Notes: generated by a model not told the origin, from the letters alone. A stretch of 64,000 nt of DNA from Rhynchopus sp. YZ270_cl-10 (GCA_964035575.1 OZ037880.1:372001-436000), one strand, 5' to 3'. Counted from the first letter of the stretch, positions 19,981-29,902 are shown. Numbers and translations are program-made.

Positions 19981-20563
19981 TTCTTTTTTGAGGGGGATTA
20001 ACGCGAAAACGGTGTTCAAGGGGGGTGGAGCGGGGCGGAGTCCCCTCCGGAACTGCGACCTGGTGGCAAAACAGAACACCAGGCCTTGATTTTGTCCGTT
20101 CTGGGTTTACACTAAAAAATACTGTGCACACTCCAAATCTGGCTTCGGTCGATGCATGGGGCTCCAAAATCATTGCACCAGAAAACGCAAAAGTTGTCTA
20201 TCAGAAAATCCTAGTGGTCGCGAATTGAAGGTTTAAAAAAAAAATGGAAAAACGTCTGAACCAATCAGCATGGCCGTATGCTTAACGTACTTCAACTCCT
20301 AAGGTTTCATGAACAACTGCTGCTACTGCGCAGACCCGCTAACATCAACATAACGATCGAACGGGAATTAAGGTATCTCCAGTACCCGCATTCCTAAATG
20401 GGAGAAAATGGTGCTTGCAAAAACAACCACCTCGAGAGGCTAAAGCGAACCTCGCATCTGTGACAGAAAACAATCTAATACGCGGGAGGCGGGAGACCAT
20501 TGCAACGGGAACAGCAATGTGACAACAACAAAACAGCACAACCTCTGGACAACAACCTTCTGC
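19981..20563. other. Intergenic, downstream of Sushi/CUB/WD40 gene
   Basis: Mixed sequence with no supported gene. It should hold the 3' UTR of the minus-strand gene that ends at 20564. The two frames at 19889-20173 and 20025-20228 overlap on opposite strands and show no recognisable motif. Confidence 0.5.
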
Positions 20564-22885
20564 TCACAGTGTCCACACTATCAGAGAGCCGTCGGAGCTC
20601 GCAGATGCCAGGCGTGTGTTGTCGGGAGCAAAGGCCACACGCGCCACCACTGCCTCAGAGTGTCCGAGCAGGTCCGCAACCAGGGTCCCGTTCTTGCTCC
20701 AAACCATCACGTCGCCCTCACCCACAGCGGCCAGCAGCGACCCGTCACGGCTGTACCTGCTGTCGTGCACCGCACCCGATGGCATCCGGACAGCAAAGTG
20801 CTCCTCGGCGTGTCCCACGCCAATACTGCCTCCAGACCACCTCGTCACACGGACCCACCCATCCTCCATTGCACGCATGAGCTCCTGATCATGGGAGAAC
20901 CCCAGCGCCTTCACATGCCCACCCATAGACTGCACCTCCGACACATACGCGCTGTCACTGCTGTCACTGTCACTGTCACTGCTGCTGCTGCTGTTGCCGC
21001 TGCCACTGCCACTGCCACTGTTACTGCTACCGCCACTGCCGCTCAGGCTCCACACACTTGTCACCTCACCGACCTCCGTTCCCCATACGGTGGCGAGGAA
21101 GTTCCCGACCGTATCGAAGGCAGCCTCACGTGCGTGGCGCTGGATCACAGTGGAGGGGTCCGCGTCTGACGCAAGCACGTCAAATATACGTGTGCGCGAG
21201 TCGCTCCCGCCCCCGCTCACCGCGTAGCGACCGTCGTGCGAGAACTGCACGCTCGTCACAGGCGTGCTCCCCGAATCGTTCAGGTCCACCAGGGTTGCCT
21301 GCAGCACACCTGTCGCAGCGTCGCACACAATCACACGCCCGCCCTCCCCAGCAAGCGCCACCAGGTCGTTGTTCGGCGAGAACGCAATGTCGTACACCTT
21401 GAAGCCGTCCGCACAGCCCAGCTGCGCCATCTGCTCACCCGTCCGTGCAGAGAACACACGCACAACACGGTCTGCAGCTCCTGTTGCCACACGGCTTCCG
21501 TCCCCAGAGAACGCCACAGACAGCAGGCGTGCAGGATGCTTCACCTCGTACGCACACGCACGTGACACCAATGAACCGCATGGTTTCAGCACAGTGTCAG
21601 TCGACACACACTCAGGCAGAACGTATGGCACACTTGTTTGCGGCACGTCTGTTGGTGGCGCAGGTGTCGGCACTGCTGTCGGCGGTGCTTCGGTGGGATC
21701 TGCACAGAAGAATTCGAACTCAAATCCTGGGTACGTCACAGACCCGTCACTGGTGAACTGCATGAACAGTGGCCCAGCCCATGTGTGCTCTGTCCCAGAA
21801 GACAACGCACCAGCGTAACGGTACACTTGCTGGTAGACGTCCTCCCGTACCTCGGTGCTGATGGTCATGTAGTCGTAGTTGCGCTCAGTGCTGAACGAAG
21901 TCCATCTGATTATCACGGTAGTGTTACATTCAATCTTCCAGCATTCGCGTTCGTAGTTCCCGTAGTTCAAGAAACTCACCTCGCCGGTTGTAGTGTCGTC
22001 GTCAAAGACTGTCATGTTGTTGCAGGTGGTGTAAGTTCCTGGCACACGTGTAAGTGGCGCGTCTGTGGGAGGTATGGCTGTGGGTTCTGCTGTGGGTGGC
22101 GCAACTGTTGGTTCTGCTGTCGTGAACGGCACACAGGAAAAGTTTGAGGACCACACACCCGTGCCGTTGGTGTCAGTTCCTTCCTCACACTGCAGCTCCC
22201 CTTCCCTGCGGTACCCCACATCGCACTCTGCGTCGCAAGACTCCCCAATGAAGAAGGTTCTGTTCCCGCCGCATTCATCCGTTTTCAGGTTGTCATAGTC
22301 AGGTATGGCCCCGCAGGTGCCAACGTGAAACGTAATGTCCACGTGCCTACTGGGGCTCATCTCGCACGGGTGTCTAGTAGAAACGCGGCTGGGCATCAGT
22401 GGATAAGTCGCACCCTCTAGCCAGACCTCGTGGTCGCCCAGTTCACCTGTCGGGACGATCACGGAATACCACGTGTATAAGTTTGAGGAACATCCGGGCA
22501 CCCTGTCATTTCCGCGCGCTGTGGACCCAAGGTACCCGTGGCACGTCATAGAGCTGCCATATGGCATGGCGTGCACACCGTCACCATCAAAATCCTCTGT
22601 GTAACCGCAGGAGGACTGAAGGAGCGAAGCGATTTCGTCCACAGTGTTGGACGTTCGGCGATCGGGTGCGTTGCAATACACGACTGTGCTGCTGCTGTTC
22701 GCCCCCGACGGAGCTCGCACATGGACAACACCACGTTCACTCTCCCATGAGGAGTGGTAAGAGGCTATCCAGAGGGTGGCATAGTCCGGCTGTTCCGACG
22801 AAACAGAGGTGCACACAGCAGAGATGTGTGCTTCCACAACACTGACAGACAGCATTGCGACCACACCTGCACGAAGTGCCGACAT
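20564..22885 (-). CDS. Secreted Sushi/CUB/WD40 multidomain protein
   Basis: Single-exon gene, 773 aa from MSALRAGVVAMLSVSVVEA, which forms a signal peptide; an ATG 33 codons upstream would hide it. Residues ~22-190 are Cys-containing and unassigned. A Sushi/CCP module (about 191-253; CGAIPDYDNLKTDEC... to WSSNFSC) follows, then a Thr/Pro linker (PTVAPPTAEPT), a CUB-like domain (about 288-394; FLNYGNYERECWKIEC, YDYMTI, FEFEFFC), a second Pro/Thr linker, and seven or so WD40 blades (about 447-773; LLSVAFSGDGSRVATGAADR, ending LASASSDGSLIVWTL). One blade boundary carries a Ser/Gly/Asp-rich insert near 20950-21050. No membrane span is seen, so the product is probably released or lumenal. WD40 propellers are normally cytosolic or nuclear, so this fusion behind a signal peptide is odd. 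It may be adhesion- or recognition-related; function not assigned. Confidence 0.85.
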   Translation of the reverse strand: MSALRAGVVAMLSVSVVEAHISAVCTSVSSEQPDYATLWIASYHSSWESERGVVHVRAPSGANSSSTVVYCNAPDRRTSNTVDEIASLLQSSCGYTEDFDGDGVHAMPYGSSMTCHGYLGSTARGNDRVPGCSSNLYTWYSVIVPTGELGDHEVWLEGATYPLMPSRVSTRHPCEMSPSRHVDITFHVGTCGAIPDYDNLKTDECGGNRTFFIGESCDAECDVGYRREGELQCEEGTDTNGTGVWSSNFSCVPFTTAEPTVAPPTAEPTAIPPTDAPLTRVPGTYTTCNNMTVFDDDTTTGEVSFLNYGNYERECWKIECNTTVIIRWTSFSTERNYDYMTISTEVREDVYQQVYRYAGALSSGTEHTWAGPLFMQFTSDGSVTYPGFEFEFFCADPTEAPPTAVPTPAPPTDVPQTSVPYVLPECVSTDTVLKPCGSLVSRACAYEVKHPARLLSVAFSGDGSRVATGAADRVVRVFSARTGEQMAQLGCADGFKVYDIAFSPNNDLVALAGEGGRVIVCDAATGVLQATLVDLNDSGSTPVTSVQFSHDGRYAVSGGGSDSRTRIFDVLASDADPSTVIQRHAREAAFDTVGNFLATVWGTEVGEVTSVWSLSGSGGSSNSGSGSGSGNSSSSSDSDSDSSDSAYVSEVQSMGGHVKALGFSHDQELMRAMEDGWVRVTRWSGGSIGVGHAEEHFAVRMPSGAVHDSRYSRDGSLLAAVGEGDVMVWSKNGTLVADLLGHSEAVVARVAFAPDNTRLASASSDGSLIVWTL

Positions 22886-23459
22886 CGTTTTGTTTTGCGC
22901 TGTCTTCTGCTTCTTTCTTTGTTTATTTACTCTGTGTTTGATGATCTGTGGAGGCTGTGTGGGGTCGAAGGAATCAAGTTGCATTGTGAACCCAATGTCG
23001 CAGAACTGAAGCCACGCGTGTCACCCGGAAATGCATTAAAATTACGAACAAAGCGTCTTCGTTGGAATCGTCCCACAGGTCACATTCGGGTGTTTCAAGA
23101 TGCCTTGTGTAAGCGGCATCAAGGTTGCCGCGGAGGCTTACAACATCCGCCCAAGGTAATAAAGCAAAGGGGTGCTTGAAATGGTTTGACATGCGGATGT
23201 TCGCATTATGTAGGGTCTTGCTAAATGGGAAAGAGTGAGAGGGGAATGTGTTTGCATCTCTGTCATCTGACAATCGGGTACTGACAAGCAAAGCGTGTGA
23301 ATTAAACAAAGGTTAGCAAAAGGAAGACAAAGCAATGCAAATGTAAAAATGCAACAAATGTTTGAAACAACACACGTACCGACCCCCCCACTCCATCTAC
23401 AGACAAAGCAAAGCTTCCGTTTCCAATAAACTCTGACACTTCCCTCGCATTTTTTTTTT
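22886..23459. other. Intergenic spacer
   Basis: About 570 bp with no supported gene. Immediately upstream of the Sushi/CUB/WD40 start are AAGAAAGAAGCAGAAGACAG-type purine-rich words on the gene strand. No hp elements recognised. Confidence 0.5.
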
Positions 23460-24290
23460 TCACCGTGGGTATAAAGAGCTGTGCCCGAAGGGAACGAAGG
23501 AGGCTGTTGTGACAAGGGTGTCGACAGAACACGACATTGCGGGGGAGTGTTTGCGGGCGAAGAGGAGGACGAGGGTTATGCGGGTACGGAGGTGACGCCG
23601 GCAGCGTGCGTACATTAGCTGCATGCGGGTGGCCTGGGAGGGAGGGAAGTCTACGTCTGTTTCGAGGTCGTCCGCTGTGAGCTCCCTTGGGGCAGGGAAG
23701 TAAGCGCAGGGCGGACGCCTGACACCGTTCCTGAAGAGCAACTCTGCTAGCTGCAACCCTGCACTCTTCGAGAACAAATCCACCCGCCTCGTCACCGCAC
23801 CTGCCGTCTGAAACGCTGGCGTCACATCCCCTTCCCGCAACGACACCCCTAGCCCCGGAAACACCGCAAAAACCATTCCACACATATCTACCATCCGCTC
23901 TACACAACACGTCTTCGCAAGCACCTCACGCAACAGCAACACCGAACACCCCTGCGTGGTGGTAGGGTGCCGAAGCAGCAGCCCCGTGATGTCACGCCAC
24001 TGCCCCCCCTCACGGAAGGCCGTCATCTGCAGCAGTGCGTCTGTGCGTGCGGAGGGTTGGGGCATCTGTAGGTCCGTTGCAAGCAGCCCGCGCACCTGCT
24101 CTGCGTTGCCGATCCCAACACTCCGTTCGAGCAGGGCCTGTACACTGAGGTGCGGTGGACGGCATGACCCCGCTGCCATCTCCCGCTTCCCTCCTGCGGC
24201 CAATGGTGGTAGTGCGCTGGCTCGGTGTGTCCTCACACCTCGCTTCCGTTGCAGACCACTTTCATGACGTGCCTTCCCAGAATACGTCAT
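23460..24290 (-). CDS. Hypothetical protein, helical, Leu/Arg-rich
   Basis: Open frame of 276 aa, or 239 aa if the second Met (MAAGSCRPPHLS) is used. There is no signal peptide or membrane span. It is rich in Leu, Arg and Ala with short helical blocks (LLERSVGIGNAEQVRGLLAT, LLLREVLAKTC, LQLAELLFRNGVRRPP) and a basic C-terminal segment (RCRRHLRTRITLVLLF). The helix pairs resemble degenerate ankyrin or TPR-like repeats, but no consensus is strong enough to name. GC content and lack of homopolymers mark it as coding, and the overlapping frame at 23302-23910 is less consistent. It lies on the same strand between two WD40 genes. Confidence 0.55.
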   Translation of the reverse strand: MTYSGKARHESGLQRKRGVRTHRASALPPLAAGGKREMAAGSCRPPHLSVQALLERSVGIGNAEQVRGLLATDLQMPQPSARTDALLQMTAFREGGQWRDITGLLLRHPTTTQGCSVLLLREVLAKTCCVERMVDMCGMVFAVFPGLGVSLREGDVTPAFQTAGAVTRRVDLFSKSAGLQLAELLFRNGVRRPPCAYFPAPRELTADDLETDVDFPPSQATRMQLMYARCRRHLRTRITLVLLFARKHSPAMSCSVDTLVTTASFVPFGHSSLYPR

Positions 24291-24653
24291 ATTCGCTGCA
24301 TTAGAAAGAGCAAAAGGAGCAGACGGGGGGAACGGAAACGGCTGGATAGTATTCAGTTTATCTTTAAATCTGAAGTATTAGTGTAACACAGAGGATGAGC
24401 TCTATTTTTTGTTTTGCAGAAAAAAGAGACAAAAGAGAGGACAGAAAAGAATGGGAGGAATGTGTAAATGTAAAGGATATGAAGGGCCTGAATGATCGTG
24501 GTTTATGAATGATTGGGGTGAGGGTTTTTTTTTTAGGTGTGTATCATATCAAAAAGGGGAGTTGGGGGAAAGGGGGTTTTCTTTTCTCTGTTAGGTGTAA
24601 AATAATAAAAGTGAAGAGGAAATGACGCAAACGAAACAGCACTCAAACATTGA
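24291..24653. other. Intergenic spacer with an hp3-like remnant
   Basis: About 360 bp, AT-rich. A decayed hp3 (GTATTAGTGTAACACAGAGG, ATGAGCTC) lies at 24372-24400, about 80 nt upstream of the start at 24290. Confidence 0.5.
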
Positions 24654-25649
24654 CTACTTTTTATCCAGAATATGCAACGCACCGCCAGCCTCCCCGAACA
24701 CAACCGAAGAGTCGTCTTTGTTGAACGAGCAGCAGTGGAAGCCGTGGGCCGCCCCCTCCACTTCGCCGACCACCTTCCCTTGCTTGACGTCGAGGACCCA
24801 CGCGGTATTTACGGTGCCCACACCTTCACCCCCACCACCTAACGCTATGGTAGTCCCTTTCCCCCTGCTGCATTTGATGAACGAAGGGAGAAAGGGGAAG
24901 ATGCCAGAAGGGTCTCTCGGGTTTGCTATGGTCTCTACCTTCGCTGTTGTGCGGGTATCGTACACCTCGAACTGATCGGTCATCCGGTGCGATGCGGTGA
25001 ACAGTGTATGGTCGCCTCCAAAATCCATTGCGTTTCCAGTAAGGTACGGCCCGGTTATCTCCTTTGCAGGTTTGGACGCGGTGTCGCCGTCACCGCCACC
25101 GACTCGGAGGTCCCAAAATTTGACACTTTGCCATCCTCCTGATGCAATGATTTGCGGCGATGCACGGTCGTAACGGAGTGCGTATAGACGGGAAGGGTGG
25201 TTCATTACATCAAATTTATCTTTTGTGGTGAAGGTATGCAATGGTGTCTGTCTGGAGCTATGCGAATCGTAGACCCGAACAGAGCCGTCTTGCCCTGCGG
25301 AGGCAAAGGTTGCTCCATCCACGCTTGCGGCCAAGACATACGTCTCGTTGGGTTCTGCGAAGGAATGCACCGTTTTGTTGTCCTGGATGTTGTGTTTGAC
25401 GATCATCCCATTGCTCTGTGAGGCAACGATAATGTTCTTCTGCGGGGTAAAAGCAAAGGAGGTCAGCGGGACCACCTCCTTCGGCGGGTTGAGATTGCAT
25501 TCGGTAAGAAGCTTGCTGGTGCGGTCGAACACAAGAAAGCGGCCGTCCGCGCCTGCAGTACCCAACAAACGGTCATCGTGCGACCACGACACGCAATACG
25601 ATGAATCATTAGGACGCCTTATAGGCTTGCCACGCTGTTGCCACCCCAT
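24654..25649 (-). CDS. WD40 repeat protein
   Basis: 331 aa from MGWQQRGKPIRRPNDSS; an in-frame Met at 25757 would add 36 residues of weaker composition. The whole chain is one beta-propeller: blades are visible as YCVSWSHDDRLLGTAGADGR, LTSFAFTPQKNIIVASQSNG, TYVLAASVDGATFASAGQDG, IIASGGWQSVKFWDLR, LFTASHRMTDQFEVYDTRT and FHCCSFNKDDSSVVFGEAGG. There is no signal peptide, so it is cytosolic or nuclear. The length and short first blade suit a single-propeller scaffold such as the Rae1/Bub3/Pex7 class, but diagnostic residues are not visible and I do not choose among them. Single exon. An hp1 element carrying a MITE lies about 200 bp upstream. Confidence 0.85.
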   Translation of the reverse strand: MGWQQRGKPIRRPNDSSYCVSWSHDDRLLGTAGADGRFLVFDRTSKLLTECNLNPPKEVVPLTSFAFTPQKNIIVASQSNGMIVKHNIQDNKTVHSFAEPNETYVLAASVDGATFASAGQDGSVRVYDSHSSRQTPLHTFTTKDKFDVMNHPSRLYALRYDRASPQIIASGGWQSVKFWDLRVGGGDGDTASKPAKEITGPYLTGNAMDFGGDHTLFTASHRMTDQFEVYDTRTTAKVETIANPRDPSGIFPFLPSFIKCSRGKGTTIALGGGGEGVGTVNTAWVLDVKQGKVVGEVEGAAHGFHCCSFNKDDSSVVFGEAGGALHILDKK

Positions 25650-25855
25650 TCTCGTTGATTCGGCCGGAAAATCGTCCCAAAAATGAGGTTGAAAAGAGGT
25701 TTGAGAAACGCAAAGAAGAGAGAGGTCAGCGTGTGTCAGTAGTACCTGATTTGACAAATCCCAATTTTTTTGTGTAAATAAGAGGAAGAAGAATCTGTAG
25801 TGGGTGATGAATCAAACAGTGAAAGATGAGGAGGAAGGCGATAAAGAAAGTTTTG

Positions 25856-26033
25856 TAAGATGAATGTACCTTCTACACGGTGGCCAGTTTGATGTGGGAG
25901 AGCGTCAAAAGTGGACGAAGTCCACACAGGTTTGTAATTGCTCTCCCGCGGGAGGGCGTCTCCACACCCGGTGGCTACCAGACGCTCTCCCGCTCAAACT
26001 GGCCACCGTGTAGTAGTATCCATCTTTTGTTAC
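25856..26033 (-). repeat. hp1 stem-loop split by a MITE
   Basis: TAAGATGAATGTACC on the left and GTATCCATCTTTT on the right are the two stem arms of an hp1 element (AAGATG/CATCTT). The MITE at 25876-26010 sits in the loop between them. Confidence 0.6.
25876..26010. mobile_element. CACG-type MITE, TA-flanked
   Basis: Terminal inverted repeats CACGGTGGCCAGTTTGA / TCAAACTGGCCACCGTG continue after a small gap as GGGAGAGCGTC / GACGCTCTCCC. The 135 bp are flanked by TA on both sides. Non-coding; same end type as 6319-6471 and 45681-45868. Confidence 0.85.
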
Positions 26034-26244
26034 TATCGTCATCGCGCTGGAACACATTGGGTTTGAAAGGTGGGCTGTCTGTAACAGAAATAATACTTTT
26101 TTTTTTGATGATAGTTCAGGGTATGGGATGGGTAATGGGGGTGTGGAGAGAAGGAGAAATGCATGTAAATATTGGTCACGCAAGGAGGGGTAATTCCCGG
26201 GCAGGGGAGGAATGGGAATGTGTGAAAAAAAAAAAATGGTTTAT

Positions 26245-26280
26245 GAGATGAACCTAAGACGTCTCGTGCTTAGTCACCTT
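26245..26280 (-). repeat. hp1 stem-loop
   Basis: GAGATGAACCTAAGAC, GTCTCGT, GCTTAGTCACCTT. Stem arms AAG/ATGA and TCAC/CTT with TAAG/CTTA; the only departures are in the loop edge. Confidence 0.8.
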
Positions 26281-26365
26281 GCAAAAAAATGCCTTTTTGA
26301 AACTATTAATGCCCACCACCCCCTATGGGAGGATGGGAGAGGGAAAAAAAAAAAGAAAAGTTGAT

Positions 26366-26400
26366 AAGATGAACCTAAGCCTCTCGTGCTTAGTCACCTT
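26366..26400 (-). repeat. hp1 stem-loop, consensus copy
   Basis: AAGATGAACCTAAGC, loop CTCTCGT, GCTTAGTCACCTT. On the gene strand this is followed by TATCAACTTTTC and a long pyrimidine tract. The fourth pair is A.C on the plus strand but G.U on the gene strand. Confidence 0.85.
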
Positions 26401-26930
26401 GAAAACAAAAAGGGGTGGATGGATGTGCCTCTTGTGCACACACAGCTAAAGGAATGTGTGTGTGTGGGGAAGGAAAAAAAAAACTTTGTTGTAATAGTGT
26501 ACTGAGAGGAGTTCCGCTATAGGCCTGCTCGCTCTCTCTCTCTTTTCTGTTGTTATCGGCAATATCGCAATATCGCCCACCTGAGGCAGGCCCTGTGCAC
26601 AGCGTCACCAGAAGGCTATTGTACGTAAAAGATATAAAGAACGCAAAAAAATAGGGGAAAAAAAAATTGTCAATAAAGTGTGTTCATCTGCTTTGCTTAA
26701 CATATTAACACTGATTGCAACTACTGCAATACTGGTGTATCTATGTCATATAACAATTCGTTGACTATTTACAGTGCATCACAATGTTACAGGTGTGTCA
26801 AATTATGGGTAGGTTGAATGGAGTTTTTTTTTTTTTGTGAAGTTTTTTGATATGTTTGCTTTTGTGATCTTGCTTGCTTTTTCTCTGTTCGAATTATGGG
26901 TACAATATCCACCCACAATTAAGTAGAGTT

Positions 26931-26961
26931 GAAATACAAAGCCCTCTCGTGACAGTGTACC
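26931..26961 (-). repeat. hp5 stem-loop
   Basis: GAAATACAAAGCC, loop CTCTCGT, GACAGTGTACC. ACA pairs with TGT and GCC with GAC (a C.A on plus, G.U on minus). The copy at 17690-17722 has GCC/GGC, a perfect pair, with loop CTCCCGT. Confidence 0.75.
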
Positions 26962-27395
26962 AAATTAAGTCACCCCTAATAAAACATACCCGTAATACTG
27001 CGATGCACTGGAAGTGTAGTTTATTTTTTTTGAGAGGCTTTTTGCGAGGGGTTTTTTTTCCCTTTTGTGTGTGTATTTTTTTTTTTGTTCTTGTTTTGTG
27101 TTATGTTTCTCCCCACCCCCAACTCACAATCTAAAAAAAGCTAAAATAAAAAAATATATAAAAAAAAAAAAAGCGTCGTGTGAATGGTAAATGACTCTCC
27201 TTTCCCCCCCCCCCCCAAGTATTTTTTTTTCCCCCTCTGCACCCCTTTCTTTTGTAATATAAAGCCCGTTCGAAGAAGAAAAACACGCCCTTTTTATGTT
27301 GTGTGTAGTCAATAAATAAGTTTTTTTTTTTGTTTTTGTTTTTTTTTTGTTTTTGTTTTTGAATTCGTTCTTGTGTGTGTGTCTTTTTTGTTGTA

Positions 27396-27445
27396 CCGAC
27401 AATCCCATTACATCTACTGGTATAAGGATCTGTACTCAATGTCGG
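27396..27445 (-). repeat. hp6 stem-loop
   Basis: CCGACA and TGTCGG close the element; inside is the conserved word ATCTGTACTCAA. Same orientation as the other hp6 copies. Confidence 0.65.
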
Positions 27446-27748
27446 CCGAAGCCTCTTTTTTTGTTTTTTTTTGTTTTGTTTTCTTGTTTTTTTATTATTC
27501 TTCATTTATTTTCCATTGTACACCCCCCACCCACCCTATCCCCTATAGTCAAGAAATAATATATCGAAAACAAAGGGGGGTTGTGTATTGTTTGAAAGGG
27601 GGAGGGATTCCATTTACTTTTTTTAAAATTGTTTTTTTTTGCTTCTTTCTACTCAGAGAAACAACAGAGTTGGAAGTGGGGTTTGTGGGTAGTAGAAATA
27701 GTACAGACAGTGCGCACATCCCTCCACTGGTTGCGTCTTTCGCTTTTT

Positions 27749-27795
27749 GAAAACTTGGTTGTATTAGTGTAGCCACCCTAGAGTGTGCTCCACTA
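27749..27795 (-). repeat. hp3 stem-loop
   Basis: GAAAACTTGGTTGTATTAG, TGTAGCCACCCTAGAGTGTG, CTCCACTA. The inner stem CACCCTAGAGTG has one C.A; the copy at 47895-47944 has CACTCTAGAGTG, fully paired. Confidence 0.8.
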
Positions 27796-27887
27796 GCTTT
27801 TTTTTGTCTTTTGTGTTTTGTTTTCTTGTTCCGACACAAGGCTAGGGCTAGAAGGTGACCCAAAAAGAGAGAAAAAAAAAAAAAGAA

Positions 27888-27968
27888 AAGTTGAAAGTGC
27901 AAACTGCCTCACCATTCATCGGCGGACGCAGGCACTGCTTCTCCGCAGGTTTCGAACCCCCAGAGAAA
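27888..27968 (-). repeat. hp2 stem-loop pair
   Basis: AGTGCAAACTGCCTC...GCAGGCACT, then TTCTC, CGCAGGTTTCGAACCC, GAGAA. The outer pairs of the second hairpin differ from the 7184-7260 copy on both sides, so pairing is kept. The T-arm-like GGTTTCGAACC recalls a tRNA, but no cloverleaf can be completed. Confidence 0.75.
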
Positions 27969-28568
27969 AAACTTTCCCCACCCTGATCAGTCAAGAGTAA
28001 AGGGAGTAACCAACCAGAACAGTAAGATTTTTTTTTTTGTTGTTGCAAAGATAGACCTTTTTGCGGGGAGAAAAAAAAAAAAGAAAAAGTTTATAAGATG
28101 ATCCTAAGCCTCTCGTGCTTAGTCACTTTGGTCAAAAAAAAGAGGGGAAAAAAACACACAACAACGAAAACCTGAAAGATAAAGGTACAGTATCTTTACC
28201 AACAAAAAAAAAAGCAGCAAAACGCACATTGAGCAGGGGGGAATGAAATGTGATGGGGAGGGGAAAAAAAAATTGCACCCCAATGTAAAGGGGGGTAAGT
28301 TTTGGTGCTTCTTTTATTGTATCGACAATTTTTTTTTTTTTGTTGAACCATTTAAAATTTTTTGTTTGTTTTTTGAAACATTGGTTTGTATTAGTGTAAG
28401 ACACCCGAGGATGAACTCCACTGTATTTTTCTTTTTTTTGTAAATGCCCCCCAAAATGCCCCTCCCCGCGCTGATAACGCGTAACCGCAAGAAAAAAAAT
28501 TTGTAAGATGAACCTAAGCCGCACTGCGCAGTTATTACAAAAAAAAAAAAAAAAAGGCATTTTGTTCT

Positions 28569-29340
28569 CAGGCATATTGCTAAGTGCCGTTTCGCCGTTT
28601 TGCCTTTTTGGCCAAAATCACAAAAAAATATCTTTTTGAAAACGCCGTTTCGCCGTTTTGCCTTTTAAAAAAACGCCGTTTTCAAAATTGGCGAAGCGCC
28701 GTTTCCCCCGAGAAAACGGCGTTTTCAACGCGACAAAACGCCGTTTCCTGTCGTCATTTTTTGAGAAAAAGGACATGGCAAAATCATAAAAGTAGCGTAC
28801 CGTGCGCCTGCGGCGCAAGCTTGCACACCCTTCCCATGACATAGTTTGGCTGTAAAATAGTGCAATTTTAAGCGCAATTTTTGAAATGTTGCGTACCGTG
28901 GCTTCGCCAGGAACCTTTGGTTACCTGACTAACCTTTGGTTAGTCCATAGTGACCATTTCTTTTATAAATTTACTAAGGTTACTGATAAGAAGGCGGACA
29001 CCCACTACGGATTGCGGATCACCAGTGGCTGAAAGCTACCAAGGCACAGAGGAGGGAAGCTTTCCCGCAGAGAAGGGTTGGGGTGGTGTAGGTTGGCCGT
29101 GCATCACAAAATGCCGAGAATATTTTTCGCTGAGTTTTCCGCACAGAAAAAAATGGCTGCCTCACACAAAACCACCTTTTTGGTGGAGGCTAGGCTACCC
29201 TCTGTGGTTGGCAGGGAGGCGCGCGCGAAGCGCGCGACGACCGCTTTCAACGGGGGGAAAATTTTTTTTTGGCCTGGAAAAAAAAAAGAGTGTCGCCGTT
29301 TTGCTTTTTTCCACTTTCGGCAAAGTTAGCAATATGCCTG
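28569..29340. mobile_element. Mutator-type non-autonomous element, copy 1
   Basis: Terminal inverted repeats CAGGCATATTGCTAA / TTAGCAATATGCCTG bound 772 bp, flanked by an exact 9-bp duplication TTTTGTTCT (28560-28568 and 29341-29349). Interior: near-palindromic AAACGGCG/CGCCGTTT blocks, the GC-rich shared module (28792-28910), a segment also found in the hAT element at 48-49 kb (GGATCACCAGTGGCTGAAAG) and a GCGCGCGAAGCGCGCG hairpin. No transposase. Copy 2 is at 54792-55545. Confidence 0.9.
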
Positions 29341-29349
29341 TTTTGTTCT

Positions 29350-29605
29350 TTTACCTCTCAAGCATGACCAACACGTGGGTCATATCGAAAAAACTGTTGG
29401 GGGGTGGATGGGGGGGGGAAAGGGGGGTTTGAAGGTGGGCAGAGACTCAGAAAACCTGGATGCATGAGTTTGCAAAAAAGGTTGCTTTATCACTGTGTAA
29501 GAGGGTGGTGAACACCCACATCTCCCCCTTTTGAGGAATAGTTGGAATAGTGTAGTGGTATATTCAGACGAAAAGGACCTTTTGCAAAGAAAAAAAATGC
29601 AGCGG

Positions 29606-29642
<37 letters not shown>

Positions 29643-29902
29643 ATTGATTGACATTCAGTAAAAATAGAAGTGGCAAAAAAAAAAGTGTCATCCATTTTGC
29701 ATGACCTGTATACCTTTTTGTTAGGGTATACAACGATGCTCCTCAAAATTTGCTCCCACCTACCCCCCCAGTCACCCCCCTAGTGTTTGTAAAGAACCTT
29801 TTTTTTTTGTGTATTTGCGAAAAAATTGGTTTGCTTGTGTGTGTGTGTTTCTTTTTTGAACGGTTCACAAATTCCTCCCCATTCCCTCACTTTCTTTTCC
29901 CT
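29350..29902. other. Gene-free stretch before the last MIF4G-protein exon
   Basis: AT-rich with an hp4-like remnant near 29528-29550 and a run of about 36 A at 29605-29640. No gene. It would contain the 3' UTR of the gene ending at 29903. Confidence 0.5.

Larger units (their letters stand above)
26034..28559. other. Gene-free stretch dense in stem-loops
   Basis: No gene supported. hp1: 26245-26280, 26366-26400, 28096-28129, 28502-28540. hp3: about 26484-26522, 27749-27795, 28375-28422. hp5: 26931-26961. hp6: 27396-27445 and a left part at 28318-28330. hp2: 27888-27968. Between them are long A, T, C or G runs. Confidence 0.65.

Noticed and set aside
20519-21169. Plus-strand ORFs opposite the Sushi/CUB/WD40 gene
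   Set aside because: Antisense shadows of a long, well-supported minus-strand gene.
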